Below, in pieces: positions 53,175 to 62,027 of a DNA stretch of 64,000 bases. Origin of the DNA: Lachnospiraceae bacterium JC7 (GTDB lineage: Bacteria > Bacillota > Clostridia > Lachnospirales > Lachnospiraceae); NCBI GenBank assembly GCA_000513555.1, contig ALYD01000011.1, positions 35,579 through 99,578 on the forward strand, given 5' to 3'. Position 1 is the stretch's first letter. Each line of letters opens with the position of its first letter. Position numbers and translations under genes: made by a program. The notes beneath the pieces are model-generated. The model was given only the letters and a program-made list of their open reading frames with translations, was not told the DNA's origin and searched no databases.

Positions 53175-54746
53175 ATGCTTCAGATTTTAAACAGCTTTCG
53201 CGGAACTGGGGATCAGTTTTTGATCCAATGGTTCCTTTTGCTTATTATGGCACTTACTGTGGTGTTTCTGGCGGTGACTTTTCTTTTGCTCAAGTCAAAG
53301 CTGAAGCTTCATCAGATCTATTTTGCGGCAGTCCTGTGGATGGGAATCATTTTTATGGCGGTGCTGCCTCCTCTGTCTGCTCCGGATGAAGTTCTTCATT
53401 TCGCGGGAGCCTATGAGCTTTCCAGTAAGATGATGCTGAAGACACCGAGAGATGAAGACGGAAATATTATTATAAGAAAAGAAGACGAGTTCATAGTGAA
53501 CTGGCCGGGAGATAATGACTTAAACAAGGCAACGGTCATCGGACAGATACTGAGCCGCCCGGTATATGAAGAGATTCACAGGAGCGGACTTTTTGCGACT
53601 TCCGAAGAAGGGGAGAGCATAACCCTCCAGCAGCCTGTTGCCACGACTCCTTTAGCCTACTTTATGCCGGCTCTGGGCATAAGTCTCGCACGGCTTTTTA
53701 ATTTAAGCGCGTTTGGTCTTTTATATCTCGGAAGATTCATGAACCTTCTGATGTTCTCTGTTCTGGGAGCTGCGGCGGTAAGAAGAACTCCTGTCGGAAA
53801 GAAGGTGTTCTTTGCGGTATCTCTTTTCCCAATGACTCTGGAGCTTATGGGAAGCTACAGCTACGACAGCTTCATAATTTCATTAAGCTTTTACCTTACG
53901 GCTGTTATCTTAAGCCACGCAGTTAAGGGTACAGAGGAAAAGATAGGCTGGAAGGATGTTCTTGAGATGGGGATACTTGCGGTGCTTTTATCTCCATGCA
54001 AGATGATCTATTCCACTCTCTTTGCATTGTGTCTCATGATACCGATAGGAAGATGGAGAAGGCCCAGCACCATAAGATGGGGAGTCAGTGTGTTTATCAT
54101 AGGAGCTCTCATTGTCGGATCCATAGTCTTTGTGAATCTTAGGGAGGTGCTGCGCTATGTCAATGCTTCCGGCGTGACACAGGCACCGGAGCTCACATCT
54201 TCGGGAGAGGTCAATACTGTAAAGCTTCATGATATGCAGGAACTCCTTCAGGACAAGACATTGATATTCCGTATCATCAGGAATACCTTCCAGATCCTGG
54301 GTACAGAGTATCTCGGTACCACTGTGGGAATGTGGCTCGGCGCTTTCGACAGGGGACTTGCCACAGGAACTCCGCTTTTGATTGGCTTCTGGGGGACTGC
54401 TTTCTTTACAGCCCTTTTTGGTCATGAAGGCGAATCCATGCTTAAGCTGTGGAAGAGATGGTTCATGATACTTATAGCGGCGTTTCTTACCTTTATACTG
54501 CTTGTGAGTATGCTGCTGTCCTACACCCCATCGGATACCTTCTATATCCTGGGAGTACAGGGAAGATACTTTTTACCATACCTTCCGCTTCTCTTTATTG
54601 GAGTCCGTTCCGCAGTTCTGGACAGAAGAACCCGCAGGATCAGGTGGCTGGAGTCCCTCTCGAGGCTCATGCTTTCTGCAGAGATACTTATGAACGCTGC
54701 AGTTCTCACCGGCTGCTATTTCACAGTGGTTTCCCGGGCGGGATAA
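53175..54746 (+). CDS. DUF2142 polytopic membrane protein
   Basis: 523 residues with about 12 hydrophobic helices. The hallmark PPLSAPDEVLHFAGAYELS (about residues 58-77) matches DUF2142, a family of membrane proteins with a glycosyltransferase-C-like layout: an Asp-Glu pair in the first extracytoplasmic loop. Members occur in polysaccharide/teichoic acid loci and likely transfer sugars from polyprenyl phosphate outside the membrane. It starts the last glycan unit, ahead of the ABC permease gene. Confidence 0.87.
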   Translation: MLQILNSFRGTGDQFLIQWFLLLIMALTVVFLAVTFLLLKSKLKLHQIYFAAVLWMGIIFMAVLPPLSAPDEVLHFAGAYELSSKMMLKTPRDEDGNIIIRKEDEFIVNWPGDNDLNKATVIGQILSRPVYEEIHRSGLFATSEEGESITLQQPVATTPLAYFMPALGISLARLFNLSAFGLLYLGRFMNLLMFSVLGAAAVRRTPVGKKVFFAVSLFPMTLELMGSYSYDSFIISLSFYLTAVILSHAVKGTEEKIGWKDVLEMGILAVLLSPCKMIYSTLFALCLMIPIGRWRRPSTIRWGVSVFIIGALIVGSIVFVNLREVLRYVNASGVTQAPELTSSGEVNTVKLHDMQELLQDKTLIFRIIRNTFQILGTEYLGTTVGMWLGAFDRGLATGTPLLIGFWGTAFFTALFGHEGESMLKLWKRWFMILIAAFLTFILLVSMLLSYTPSDTFYILGVQGRYFLPYLPLLFIGVRSAVLDRRTRRIRWLESLSRLMLSAEILMNAAVLTGCYFTVVSRAG

Positions 54747-54827
54747 TGGTGGTATAATAAAAATTTAGCACCCGCAACATTTTTATAGGAGTAAAATAAC
54801 GGGTCACAGGATGACCTTGATATAAAT

Positions 54828-55643
54828 ATGAAACATTTAAAAAAACTTTTCAGGGATATCATCGAGAGAAGGAGGATGATCTTTGATCTGGCAAAATCGG
54901 ATTTCAGAAAACGTTTTGTGGGATCCTATTTCGGTATCATATGGATGTTCGTCCAGCCGCTTGTTACGGTGGTTATATACGCTTTTATCTTCGGTCCCTA
55001 TGGATTTAAATCCGCGCCGCCGGTTCCAAACACAAGTTATGTAATCTGGCTCATACCGGGACTTGTGCCATGGTTCTTTTTCAGTGAGGCCATGAACACC
55101 ATAACCGGTATTCTTCATGAGTACAATTATCTTGTTAAAAAGGTGGTGTTCCCGGTGGAGCTGCTGCCTATCATAAAACTTGCCTCATGCTTTTTCGTGC
55201 ATCTCTGCTTTATACTCATCATGCTGATAGCATATCTCGTTTCGGGGAAGATGCCGGAAGTCAGCTGGATACAGATTTTTTACTATAGCTTTGCGGCATC
55301 TGTTCTTGCCCTTGGACTCGGCTATCTTACCAGTGCCGTAAACGTATTCTTCAAGGACATGCAGCAGATCGTCGGAATAATGCTTCAGTTCGGCATATGG
55401 ATGTGCCCTATCATGTATGACGAGACATTGTTCACAGGAAGAGCTCCGTGGGTCGGAACGATTCTTAAGCTGAATCCGTTTTACTACATTGTTGCCGGAT
55501 ACAGGGATTCCATGCTTACGGGGGATCCTTTCTGGATGAGACCTATGCTGAGCGTTTATTTCTGGTCATTTACACTTATCGTGTTCTTCATGGGTCTTGG
55601 ATTTTTCAAGAGACTCCGTCCTCATTTTTCGGACGTACTTTGA
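54828..55643 (+). CDS. ABC-2 type polysaccharide exporter permease (Wzm/TagG-like)
   Basis: 271 residues with six membrane helices. The N-terminus IFDLAKSDFRKRFVGSYFGIIWMFVQPL is the Wzm/TagG signature, as are the LIPGLVPWFFFSEAM and YLVKKVVFPVELLPIIK segments. These permeases export undecaprenyl-linked polymers together with a Wzt/TagH ATPase. That ATPase should be adjacent but the next gene, 19 bases on, is a PlsC-like acyltransferase. The partner must lie outside the window or be lost. Confidence 0.93.
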   Translation: MKHLKKLFRDIIERRRMIFDLAKSDFRKRFVGSYFGIIWMFVQPLVTVVIYAFIFGPYGFKSAPPVPNTSYVIWLIPGLVPWFFFSEAMNTITGILHEYNYLVKKVVFPVELLPIIKLASCFFVHLCFILIMLIAYLVSGKMPEVSWIQIFYYSFAASVLALGLGYLTSAVNVFFKDMQQIVGIMLQFGIWMCPIMYDETLFTGRAPWVGTILKLNPFYYIVAGYRDSMLTGDPFWMRPMLSVYFWSFTLIVFFMGLGFFKRLRPHFSDVL

Positions 55644-55661
55644 TTTGAATGGAGATTATAT

Positions 55662-56426
55662 ATGTTACATACAATAGCTGTTATTTCACTTATCGTTTTC
55701 TTTTTGACCATCGGAGATCTTCTTTATCGCGGAAGGATTGAGAAGATCGAGGATAGAAGGGAGAGATCTGCAGCGGCAGTACCGCTTGTACAGGGGATAC
55801 TCAGAAAGATCCTCAAGGTCAGCGGAGTGACTTATGAGGTTGAGGGTATGGAGAATCTTACCTCCATTCCAAAGGAAGAGGGAGTTATGTTCGTAGGAAA
55901 CCACCGTTCCTACTATGATGTCCTTATCGCCTATTCACTTGTGGACCGTCCTACAGGTTTCATCGCAAAGAGCGAAATGAGAAAGATCAAGCCCCTTGCA
56001 AGATGGATGGAGTATGTAAGCTGCCTTATGATAGAGCGTAATAATCTTAAGCAGTCATTAATGGTCATCATTACCGCCATAAAGTATGTGAACCTCGGTA
56101 TTTCCATGTGGATTTATCCGGAGGGGACCCGTTCCGATGGCGCGTCCGAAGAGGATATGCTCCCGTTTAAGGAAGGCTCATTCAAGATCGCCGAGAAGAG
56201 CAACTGTAAGATAGTTCCTGTTTCCATGATACATACAAGAGACATTCTGGAAGCACATTTTCCGATAGTTAAGCCTCAGCATGTAAAGGTGAAGATCGGA
56301 AAGCCGATCACTGTAAGTGAGATTCCTGAAGAAATGAAGAAGCATGTGGGTTCATATGTTAGAGATATCGTGATCTCCAACATCAAGGACCTTAAGGCAA
56401 AGGAGCAGGAAGAGAAAAAGGCGTAA
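55662..56426 (+). CDS. PlsC-type 1-acylglycerol-phosphate acyltransferase
   Basis: 254 residues, one N-terminal membrane helix. The acyltransferase motif NHRSYYD (H-x4-D, about residue 80) and the glycerolphosphate-binding YPEGTRSDG (about residue 150) are both present. Family members acylate lysophosphatidate in phospholipid synthesis. Start ATG 55662 follows GGAGA. It lies 19 bases after the exporter permease and 34 bases before pheA, so it may share transcripts with either. Confidence 0.9.
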   Translation: MLHTIAVISLIVFFLTIGDLLYRGRIEKIEDRRERSAAAVPLVQGILRKILKVSGVTYEVEGMENLTSIPKEEGVMFVGNHRSYYDVLIAYSLVDRPTGFIAKSEMRKIKPLARWMEYVSCLMIERNNLKQSLMVIITAIKYVNLGISMWIYPEGTRSDGASEEDMLPFKEGSFKIAEKSNCKIVPVSMIHTRDILEAHFPIVKPQHVKVKIGKPITVSEIPEEMKKHVGSYVRDIVISNIKDLKAKEQEEKKA

Positions 56427-56460
56427 GCCGAAAAATAAAAACGGAGAGGACCCCCAAAGG

Positions 56461-57603
56461 ATGGAAAACACACAGTCGTTACTTGAAATAAGAGACCAGT
56501 TGGATGTTATCGATAAGGAGATAACCGCACTATACAAGAAACGTATGGATCTTTGTGCCGAAGTGGCTGAAACAAAGATCAAAAGCGGAAAGGCTGTCTT
56601 TGATCCGGCCAGAGAAGCGGAAAAGCTGGATACGGTAGCATCATATCTTGAGAGTGATTTCGACAAGAAGGCTATCAGGGAGCTTTATCAGCAGATGATG
56701 ACCATTTCAAGAAGACTTCAGCTTGGCATCCTGTCACAGCATGGAAAAAACTATGACACAGGGTACGAGAAGATCGAAAAGAGACAGAAGCTTGGAAAAC
56801 GGGCTGTGTATCAGGGGGTAGAAGGCGCGTATGCCCACATAGCTGCCAGACAGTGCTTCGGAAATGATGCAGACCTTACCAATGTGAAAACCTGGAAGGA
56901 TGCGGCGGATATGGTAAAGGAGGGAAAGGCAGATTATGCTGTTCTTCCCATAGAGAATTCAAGTCACGGTGTAGTATCGGATAACTTTGACCTGCTGATA
57001 AAATACCCGGAACTTGCTATAATAGAAGAAGTTGATCTAAAGGTGGAGCATGCACTTATGAGTGTTGAGGGGGCAGAGTTAAGCGGTCTTAAGGCTGTTT
57101 ACTCACATCCTCAGGCATTGGGACAGTGCGGCAGCTTCTTTGAGGAACATCCGGAGATCACTCCGGTTGCTACAGTGAACACTGCTGTGGCCGCAAAGTT
57201 CGTGAAGGAACGTGAGGACATGAGCATTGCCGCTCTTGCTTCAGAGGAGTCCGCAGAGCTGTATGGTCTTCATATATTGCAGAAATCGGTGAATAAGGAA
57301 AAGACAAATACCACCAGATTCATAATCATCGGAAGAGAGAAGACCTATACAGAAAACGCCCAAAAAATAAGTCTTTGCTTCGAAACTGCCCACCGTCCCG
57401 GAGCACTTTACAATATTCTGGGAAACTTCATTTTTAATGATGTTAATATGACCATGATATCTTCCCGCCCTGTTCCTGAGCGCCCTTTTGAATACCGGTT
57501 CTTTGTAGACATAGAGGGAAGACTCGATATGCCAAATGTCATCAATGCTCTTTCAGGCATGGGAGATCAGGTGACAGAACTTTCTATTCTTGGAAATTAT
57601 TGA
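56461..57603 (+). CDS. pheA: Bifunctional chorismate mutase / prephenate dehydratase
   Basis: 380 residues, making phenylpyruvate from chorismate for phenylalanine synthesis. The chorismate mutase domain is residues 1-90 (IRDQLDVIDKEITALYKKRMDL). The dehydratase domain is about 115-290 (VYQGVEGAYAHIAARQCFG, PIENSSHGVV, and NTTRFIIIG with the catalytic Thr). The ACT domain (300-380) has HRPGALYNILGNF and SRPVPERPFEYRF, the phenylalanine-binding segment. All key motifs are intact. RBS region GGAGAGGA lies upstream of ATG 56461. Confidence 0.97.
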   Translation: MENTQSLLEIRDQLDVIDKEITALYKKRMDLCAEVAETKIKSGKAVFDPAREAEKLDTVASYLESDFDKKAIRELYQQMMTISRRLQLGILSQHGKNYDTGYEKIEKRQKLGKRAVYQGVEGAYAHIAARQCFGNDADLTNVKTWKDAADMVKEGKADYAVLPIENSSHGVVSDNFDLLIKYPELAIIEEVDLKVEHALMSVEGAELSGLKAVYSHPQALGQCGSFFEEHPEITPVATVNTAVAAKFVKEREDMSIAALASEESAELYGLHILQKSVNKEKTNTTRFIIIGREKTYTENAQKISLCFETAHRPGALYNILGNFIFNDVNMTMISSRPVPERPFEYRFFVDIEGRLDMPNVINALSGMGDQVTELSILGNY

Positions 57604-57715
57604 ACTATAGTCGAATATAATAATCTTTCTGCTTGGGCCGCAAAGGGCCATGACCCTGCGGCTTCATCCCCTTTCACAGGAAATGTACGGAATGACGTTC
57701 TACAGGAGGAAGGCT

Positions 57716-59935
57716 ATGACAGTAAATATTAAGAATGTTTTTGATCCGGTGAACTATACAAACCGGGAACTCAGCTGGCTTGATTTTGATGCCCGGTGTC
57801 TTTACGAGGCAAGGGATCATAGTGAGCCCTTGTTCGAGAGACTTAAATTTCTGAGTATTACTGCCTCAAACCTTGATGAGTTTTTCACCGTACGAGTCGC
57901 GTCACTGAAGGATCAGGTCAATGCCGGATATCAGAAAAAGGATATCGCCGGCATGACTCCTCAGCAGCAGCTGACTGCCATTTCGGAGAAGACCCACAGC
58001 TTTATGAATCTGCAGTATTCCACATACAACAGGTCCATACTTCCTTCACTCAGGAATCAGGGACTGTATGTTATTTCCGAACACGAAAAACTGACAGAGG
58101 ATGAAGCGAAATACGTTGATGAGTATTTCAGGAACAATGTCTATCCCGTTCTCACACCCTTTGCAGTTGATTCATCGAGACCATTTCCGCTGGTGCTCAA
58201 CAGAACGCTGAACATCGCGGCTCTTGTTAAGCCCAAAAAGATAAAGGGTAAGAGTATAGTCAGCAAGAAACATAAAAAAGCGGCCGGACTTGATATGCCT
58301 CAGAGCAACATCGAGTTCGCCATGGTTCAGGTTCCCAATACTCTTCCGCGAATAGTCGAACTTCCGACGGAAACCGCGGAAAACGGAAAGACCCAGAGAG
58401 TCATTATTCTGCTGGAAGAGATAATAGAGCGGAATATGGGACTGCTGTTTGCGAACTATGAGATAGTTTCCACCCATGTTTTCAGAATAATGCGTAATGC
58501 TGACCTCAGTATAGATGAAGAGGAGGCCACAGACCTTCTTGAGGAGATAAAAAAACAGCTTAAACAGCGAAGATGGGGCGAAGTCGTCCGGCTTGAGGTC
58601 GAAGACACCATGGACAAGAGGCTCCTGAAGGTCCTCAGGAAAGAACTGGGAATAGAGAACAAGGAGGATGTTTACCGCATCAACGGCCCCCTGGATCTGA
58701 CATTCCTCATGAAGCTTTATAAGATGGAGGGCTTTGATTATCTGAAAACTCCGGATTATGTGCCGCAGCCTGTTCCTGCTCTTCATAATGCAGGCTCTAT
58801 TTTTGAATGTATACGTCAAAAGGATATATTTGAAACGGTACCATATGAGACCTTTGAACCTGTAGTGAGACTTATCCGGGAGGCATCCGGAGATCCGGAG
58901 ACCCTTGCAATAAAGATAACTCTTTACAGAGTTTCCGGTAATTCTCCTATAGTAAAGGCACTTGAGGAGGCAGCCACAAACGGTAAGGATGTTACGGTGC
59001 TTGTGGAACTTAAGGCCCGTTTTGACGAGGAAAACAATATTCAGTGGGCGGAACGGCTGGAGAAAGCCGGATGTCATGTCATATACGGTCTCGTGGGACT
59101 GAAAACGCACAGTAAGATAGCGCTTGTGGTCCGTAATGAGGCTGACGGGATCAGACGGTACGTGCATCTCGCCACCGGAAATTACAATGACAGCACTGCG
59201 AAGCAGTATACAGATCTCGGTATTTTCACCTGCAGACCTGAATTCGGTGAGGATGCTTCCAATTTTTTCAATATGATCTCAGGGTATTCTGAGCCTGAAA
59301 ACTGGAAGGAGCTTATTCTGGCACCTTTATGGCTCAGAAAATGGGTTTTGAAAAAAATCCGTAAGGAAATAGAGAACGCAAAGAAAGGCGTACCTGCTAA
59401 AATAACAGCTAAGATGAACTCACTATGCGATCCTGAGGTCATAGGAACACTTTACGAGGCCAGTCAGGCCGGGGTGAAGATCGACCTTATAGTTCGCGGC
59501 ATCTGTTGCCTGAGAGCAGGCATTCCCAGGCTGAGTGAGAATATACAGGTCAGATCCATAGTCGGATACTTTCTGGAGCATGCCCGTATATTCAGATTTG
59601 AAAACGGAGGAGATCCGGAGTATTATCTGGGAAGTGCAGACTGGATGCCCAGAAATCTGGACAGACGCATAGAGATAGTATTTCCTGTACATGATAAGGA
59701 GATACAGAAGAGAATCCAGCATATTCTGGATCTTGAGCTCTCGGATAATGTGAAGGCATCTGTCATGGATGAGAACGGTGAATATCATCATGCCGACCTG
59801 AGAGGCCGCAAGCAGATCAATTCTCAGATCATCCAGTGCGAAGAGGCTTTGAAGCAGACCAAGAAACTCTCGAAGGTAAAGAACGAAGAGAAAAGGATGT
59901 TCATACCGATAGAGCATAAGGATATAGGCAGTTAG
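57716..59935 (+). CDS. ppk: Polyphosphate kinase 1
   Basis: 739 residues from ATG 57716, with AGGAGGA at 57703-57709. PPK1 transfers the gamma phosphate of ATP to a polyphosphate chain. N domain: NRELSWLDFDARCLYEA; head domain follows. The catalytic C1/C2 domains have LVGLKTHSKIALVV (phospho-His near residue 460) and VGYFLEHARIFRF (second His near residue 620). VHLATGNYND and AADWMPRN-like SADWMPRNLDRRIE are further PPK1 marks. A weak hairpin GCCGCA/TGCGGC lies at 57636-57661 just upstream. Confidence 0.97.
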   Translation: MTVNIKNVFDPVNYTNRELSWLDFDARCLYEARDHSEPLFERLKFLSITASNLDEFFTVRVASLKDQVNAGYQKKDIAGMTPQQQLTAISEKTHSFMNLQYSTYNRSILPSLRNQGLYVISEHEKLTEDEAKYVDEYFRNNVYPVLTPFAVDSSRPFPLVLNRTLNIAALVKPKKIKGKSIVSKKHKKAAGLDMPQSNIEFAMVQVPNTLPRIVELPTETAENGKTQRVIILLEEIIERNMGLLFANYEIVSTHVFRIMRNADLSIDEEEATDLLEEIKKQLKQRRWGEVVRLEVEDTMDKRLLKVLRKELGIENKEDVYRINGPLDLTFLMKLYKMEGFDYLKTPDYVPQPVPALHNAGSIFECIRQKDIFETVPYETFEPVVRLIREASGDPETLAIKITLYRVSGNSPIVKALEEAATNGKDVTVLVELKARFDEENNIQWAERLEKAGCHVIYGLVGLKTHSKIALVVRNEADGIRRYVHLATGNYNDSTAKQYTDLGIFTCRPEFGEDASNFFNMISGYSEPENWKELILAPLWLRKWVLKKIRKEIENAKKGVPAKITAKMNSLCDPEVIGTLYEASQAGVKIDLIVRGICCLRAGIPRLSENIQVRSIVGYFLEHARIFRFENGGDPEYYLGSADWMPRNLDRRIEIVFPVHDKEIQKRIQHILDLELSDNVKASVMDENGEYHHADLRGRKQINSQIIQCEEALKQTKKLSKVKNEEKRMFIPIEHKDIGS

Positions 59936-60020
59936 GCTGCTGTACCCTGTCAGTCAAAAGATTTATGGAAGCTTTCAGCGTTCCGGGGATAAAAAGATAA
60001 CAGTATGAAAAGGAGTAGTT

Positions 60021-60722
60021 ATGCCACAGATTAATATTCTTGTAGTAGATGATGAAAAGGAGATTGCCGAGCTTGTTGAGATTTATCTGGTAAGTGACGG
60101 CTATAAGGTTTTCAAAGCCTACAATGCTGAGGATGGATTGAGGATCCTTGATGAGCAGGAGATCCATCTTGTGCTCCTTGATATCATGATGCCTGGAATG
60201 AACGGACTTGAGATGTGTAAGAAGATCCGTGAGAAATCAAACATTCCTGTGATCATGCTCTCTGCCAAGTCAACGGATCTTGATAAGATCGTAGGTCTTA
60301 CAGGCGGAGCCGATGATTATGTGACTAAGCCGTTCAATCCGCTGGAGCTTACTGCCCGTGTAAAGTCACAGCTTCGCCGCTATACACAGCTTAATCCAAA
60401 TGCTGCAAATCAGTTTACTAACAATGAGATCACTATCCGAAACATGACCATCAACAAGGATAATCATAAGGTGGTCATCGATGGGGAAGATATCAAGCTC
60501 ACACCTATCGAGTTCGACATCCTGTTCCTTTTGGCTTCACATCCCGGTAAGGTATTCTCTACAGACGAGATCTTCGAGAAGGTCTGGAATGAAAAAGTGT
60601 ATGAGGCCAACAACACGGTTATGGTCCACATTCGTCGTCTGCGCGGAAAGATGAAGGAAGACAGCAGGGAAAACAAGATAATAACAACCGTTTGGGGCGT
60701 TGGATATAAGATTGAAAAATAA
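60021..60722 (+). CDS. OmpR-family response regulator (VanR-like)
   Basis: 233 residues. Receiver domain 1-120: phosphoacceptor Asp in LVLLDIMMPGMNG (about residue 54), acidic pair LVVDDEKE, switch Thr/Ser region VIMLSAKS and the Lys in GADDYVTKPF. The winged-helix DNA-binding domain follows (about 135-233, with FDILFLLASHPGKVFSTDEIFEKVW and the terminal TVWGVGYKIEK). AAAAGGAG lies before ATG 60021. It pairs with the histidine kinase downstream. Confidence 0.95.
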   Translation: MPQINILVVDDEKEIAELVEIYLVSDGYKVFKAYNAEDGLRILDEQEIHLVLLDIMMPGMNGLEMCKKIREKSNIPVIMLSAKSTDLDKIVGLTGGADDYVTKPFNPLELTARVKSQLRRYTQLNPNAANQFTNNEITIRNMTINKDNHKVVIDGEDIKLTPIEFDILFLLASHPGKVFSTDEIFEKVWNEKVYEANNTVMVHIRRLRGKMKEDSRENKIITTVWGVGYKIEK

Positions 60723-60728
60723 AATTAT

Positions 60729-60777
60729 GCCGGAGGTTGCGCTACAGTTCATGCAGTGTTTCTTCCGGCTATTTTTG
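60729..60777 (+). terminator. Attenuator-like hairpin between regulator and kinase
   Basis: GCCGGAGG (60729-60736) pairs with CTTCCGGC (60762-60769), one G-U, followed by TATTTTTG. Likely reduces kinase expression relative to the response regulator. Confidence 0.6.
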
Positions 60778-60794
60778 ATTTAAGGTTAAAAACA

Positions 60795-62027
60795 TTGGAT
60801 AACGAAAATACACAGAATAACAATCAGATACACAGTACAGGACGCGGATACATGCTGCAGCTCATAGCTAACATTGCGGTAGCTACGGTGATAACTGCGG
60901 TGGTTGAGGTTTTCCTTATCACAAACATTACCGCCATCACGAGTTTCCTTTATCAGACCGGAAACAACAGCTCGGCGGTTCAGCGTTTTGCCTTTGGGTC
61001 CACCATCAGCGTTCTGCTTTTTGTGCTTCTCGGAATAGTCATATTTTCAGTGATCTTTCTCATGAGTCAGAGAAAAACAGCCAGAGATATAGAGACTATC
61101 GCAAGTGCGGTCCAGCAGATATCCGAAGGAGATCTCAGCACCAAGCTCGACGTGGTGGGAGAGGGAGAGCTGACAGAGATCGCGGAAAACATTAACAGGA
61201 TGGAGAAGGATATCCAGGAGCTTATCGATAAGGAGAGAAACTCGGAGCAGTCAAAGACGGACCTTATAACGAATGTGGCCCATGATCTGAGAACGCCGCT
61301 TACCTCAATTATCGGATATCTGGATCTGCTCAGAAAGAACCGGAACCTGTCTCCCAAGATGCAGCAGAAATATCTGGATATCGCATACAATAAGTCGGAA
61401 AGACTTCAGAAACTGATAGAGGAGCTCTTCGGTTTCACCAAGCTTTCCTATGGAAAAGTCAGTCTTAATATCTCAAAGGTGGATATCGTTAAGCTCCTGG
61501 CACAGCTTCTGGAGGAGAGCTATCCTAACTTTGTGAACAACGGACTTAGCTATGATTATGTTTCAAATACCGAGTCCCAGATCATAGATGCGGACGGAGA
61601 TCTTCTTGCACGACTTTTTGACAACCTGATCAATAATGCCATCAAATATGGTAAAGAAGGTAAGAGGGTCAAGGTCAATCTTCGTGCGGACAGAGAGATA
61701 GTTACCATTAAGATCGTAAACTACGGTTATGTGATTCCGGAGAAGGAGCTCCCGCTTATTTTTGACAGATTCTACAGAACAGATCACAGCCGTACCACAC
61801 AGAACGGTCCGGGAGGAACCGGACTGGGACTCGCCATAGTAAAGAACATCACCGATATGCACCATGGTGTTGTTTCGGTATCTTCGGATCTTTCGGGTAC
61901 GGTTTTTTCAGTTAAACTAAAGATTCATTTTGAGGAAGGAATAGAGAATTTTGAGTCTAGAAACATTGAATCCAGAAATCCTGAATCCAGAAATGAAGAG
62001 CAGCGTAAGCATTCAAGAAGAGGATGA
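60795..62027 (+). CDS. Sensor histidine kinase (VanS-like, HAMP)
   Basis: Partner of the upstream response regulator. The start is uncertain: TTG 60795 with AAGG 9 bases ahead is preferred, because the alternative GTG 60756 is buried in the hairpin. Two membrane helices (about residues 20-45 and 70-95) flank a short outside loop. A HAMP region (IETIASAVQQISEGDL) leads to the DHp helix with the phospho-His in NVAHDLRTPLTSIIGYL. The ATPase domain has the N box DNLINNAIKYG, GTGLGLAIV and the F box. The C-terminus carries three ESRN-type tandem repeats and overlaps the next gene by 35 bases. Confidence 0.85.
   Translation: MDNENTQNNNQIHSTGRGYMLQLIANIAVATVITAVVEVFLITNITAITSFLYQTGNNSSAVQRFAFGSTISVLLFVLLGIVIFSVIFLMSQRKTARDIETIASAVQQISEGDLSTKLDVVGEGELTEIAENINRMEKDIQELIDKERNSEQSKTDLITNVAHDLRTPLTSIIGYLDLLRKNRNLSPKMQQKYLDIAYNKSERLQKLIEELFGFTKLSYGKVSLNISKVDIVKLLAQLLEESYPNFVNNGLSYDYVSNTESQIIDADGDLLARLFDNLINNAIKYGKEGKRVKVNLRADREIVTIKIVNYGYVIPEKELPLIFDRFYRTDHSRTTQNGPGGTGLGLAIVKNITDMHHGVVSVSSDLSGTVFSVKLKIHFEEGIENFESRNIESRNPESRNEEQRKHSRRG

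Noticed and set aside
57636..57661. GCCGCA/TGCGGC hairpin before ppk considered as a terminator
   Set aside because: No T-run follows, so it is left as a structure without assigned function.
58172..59167. Long open frame on the minus strand opposite ppk
   Set aside because: Its protein shows no recognisable family and lies wholly antisense to an intact ppk with all catalytic motifs; no ribosome site.
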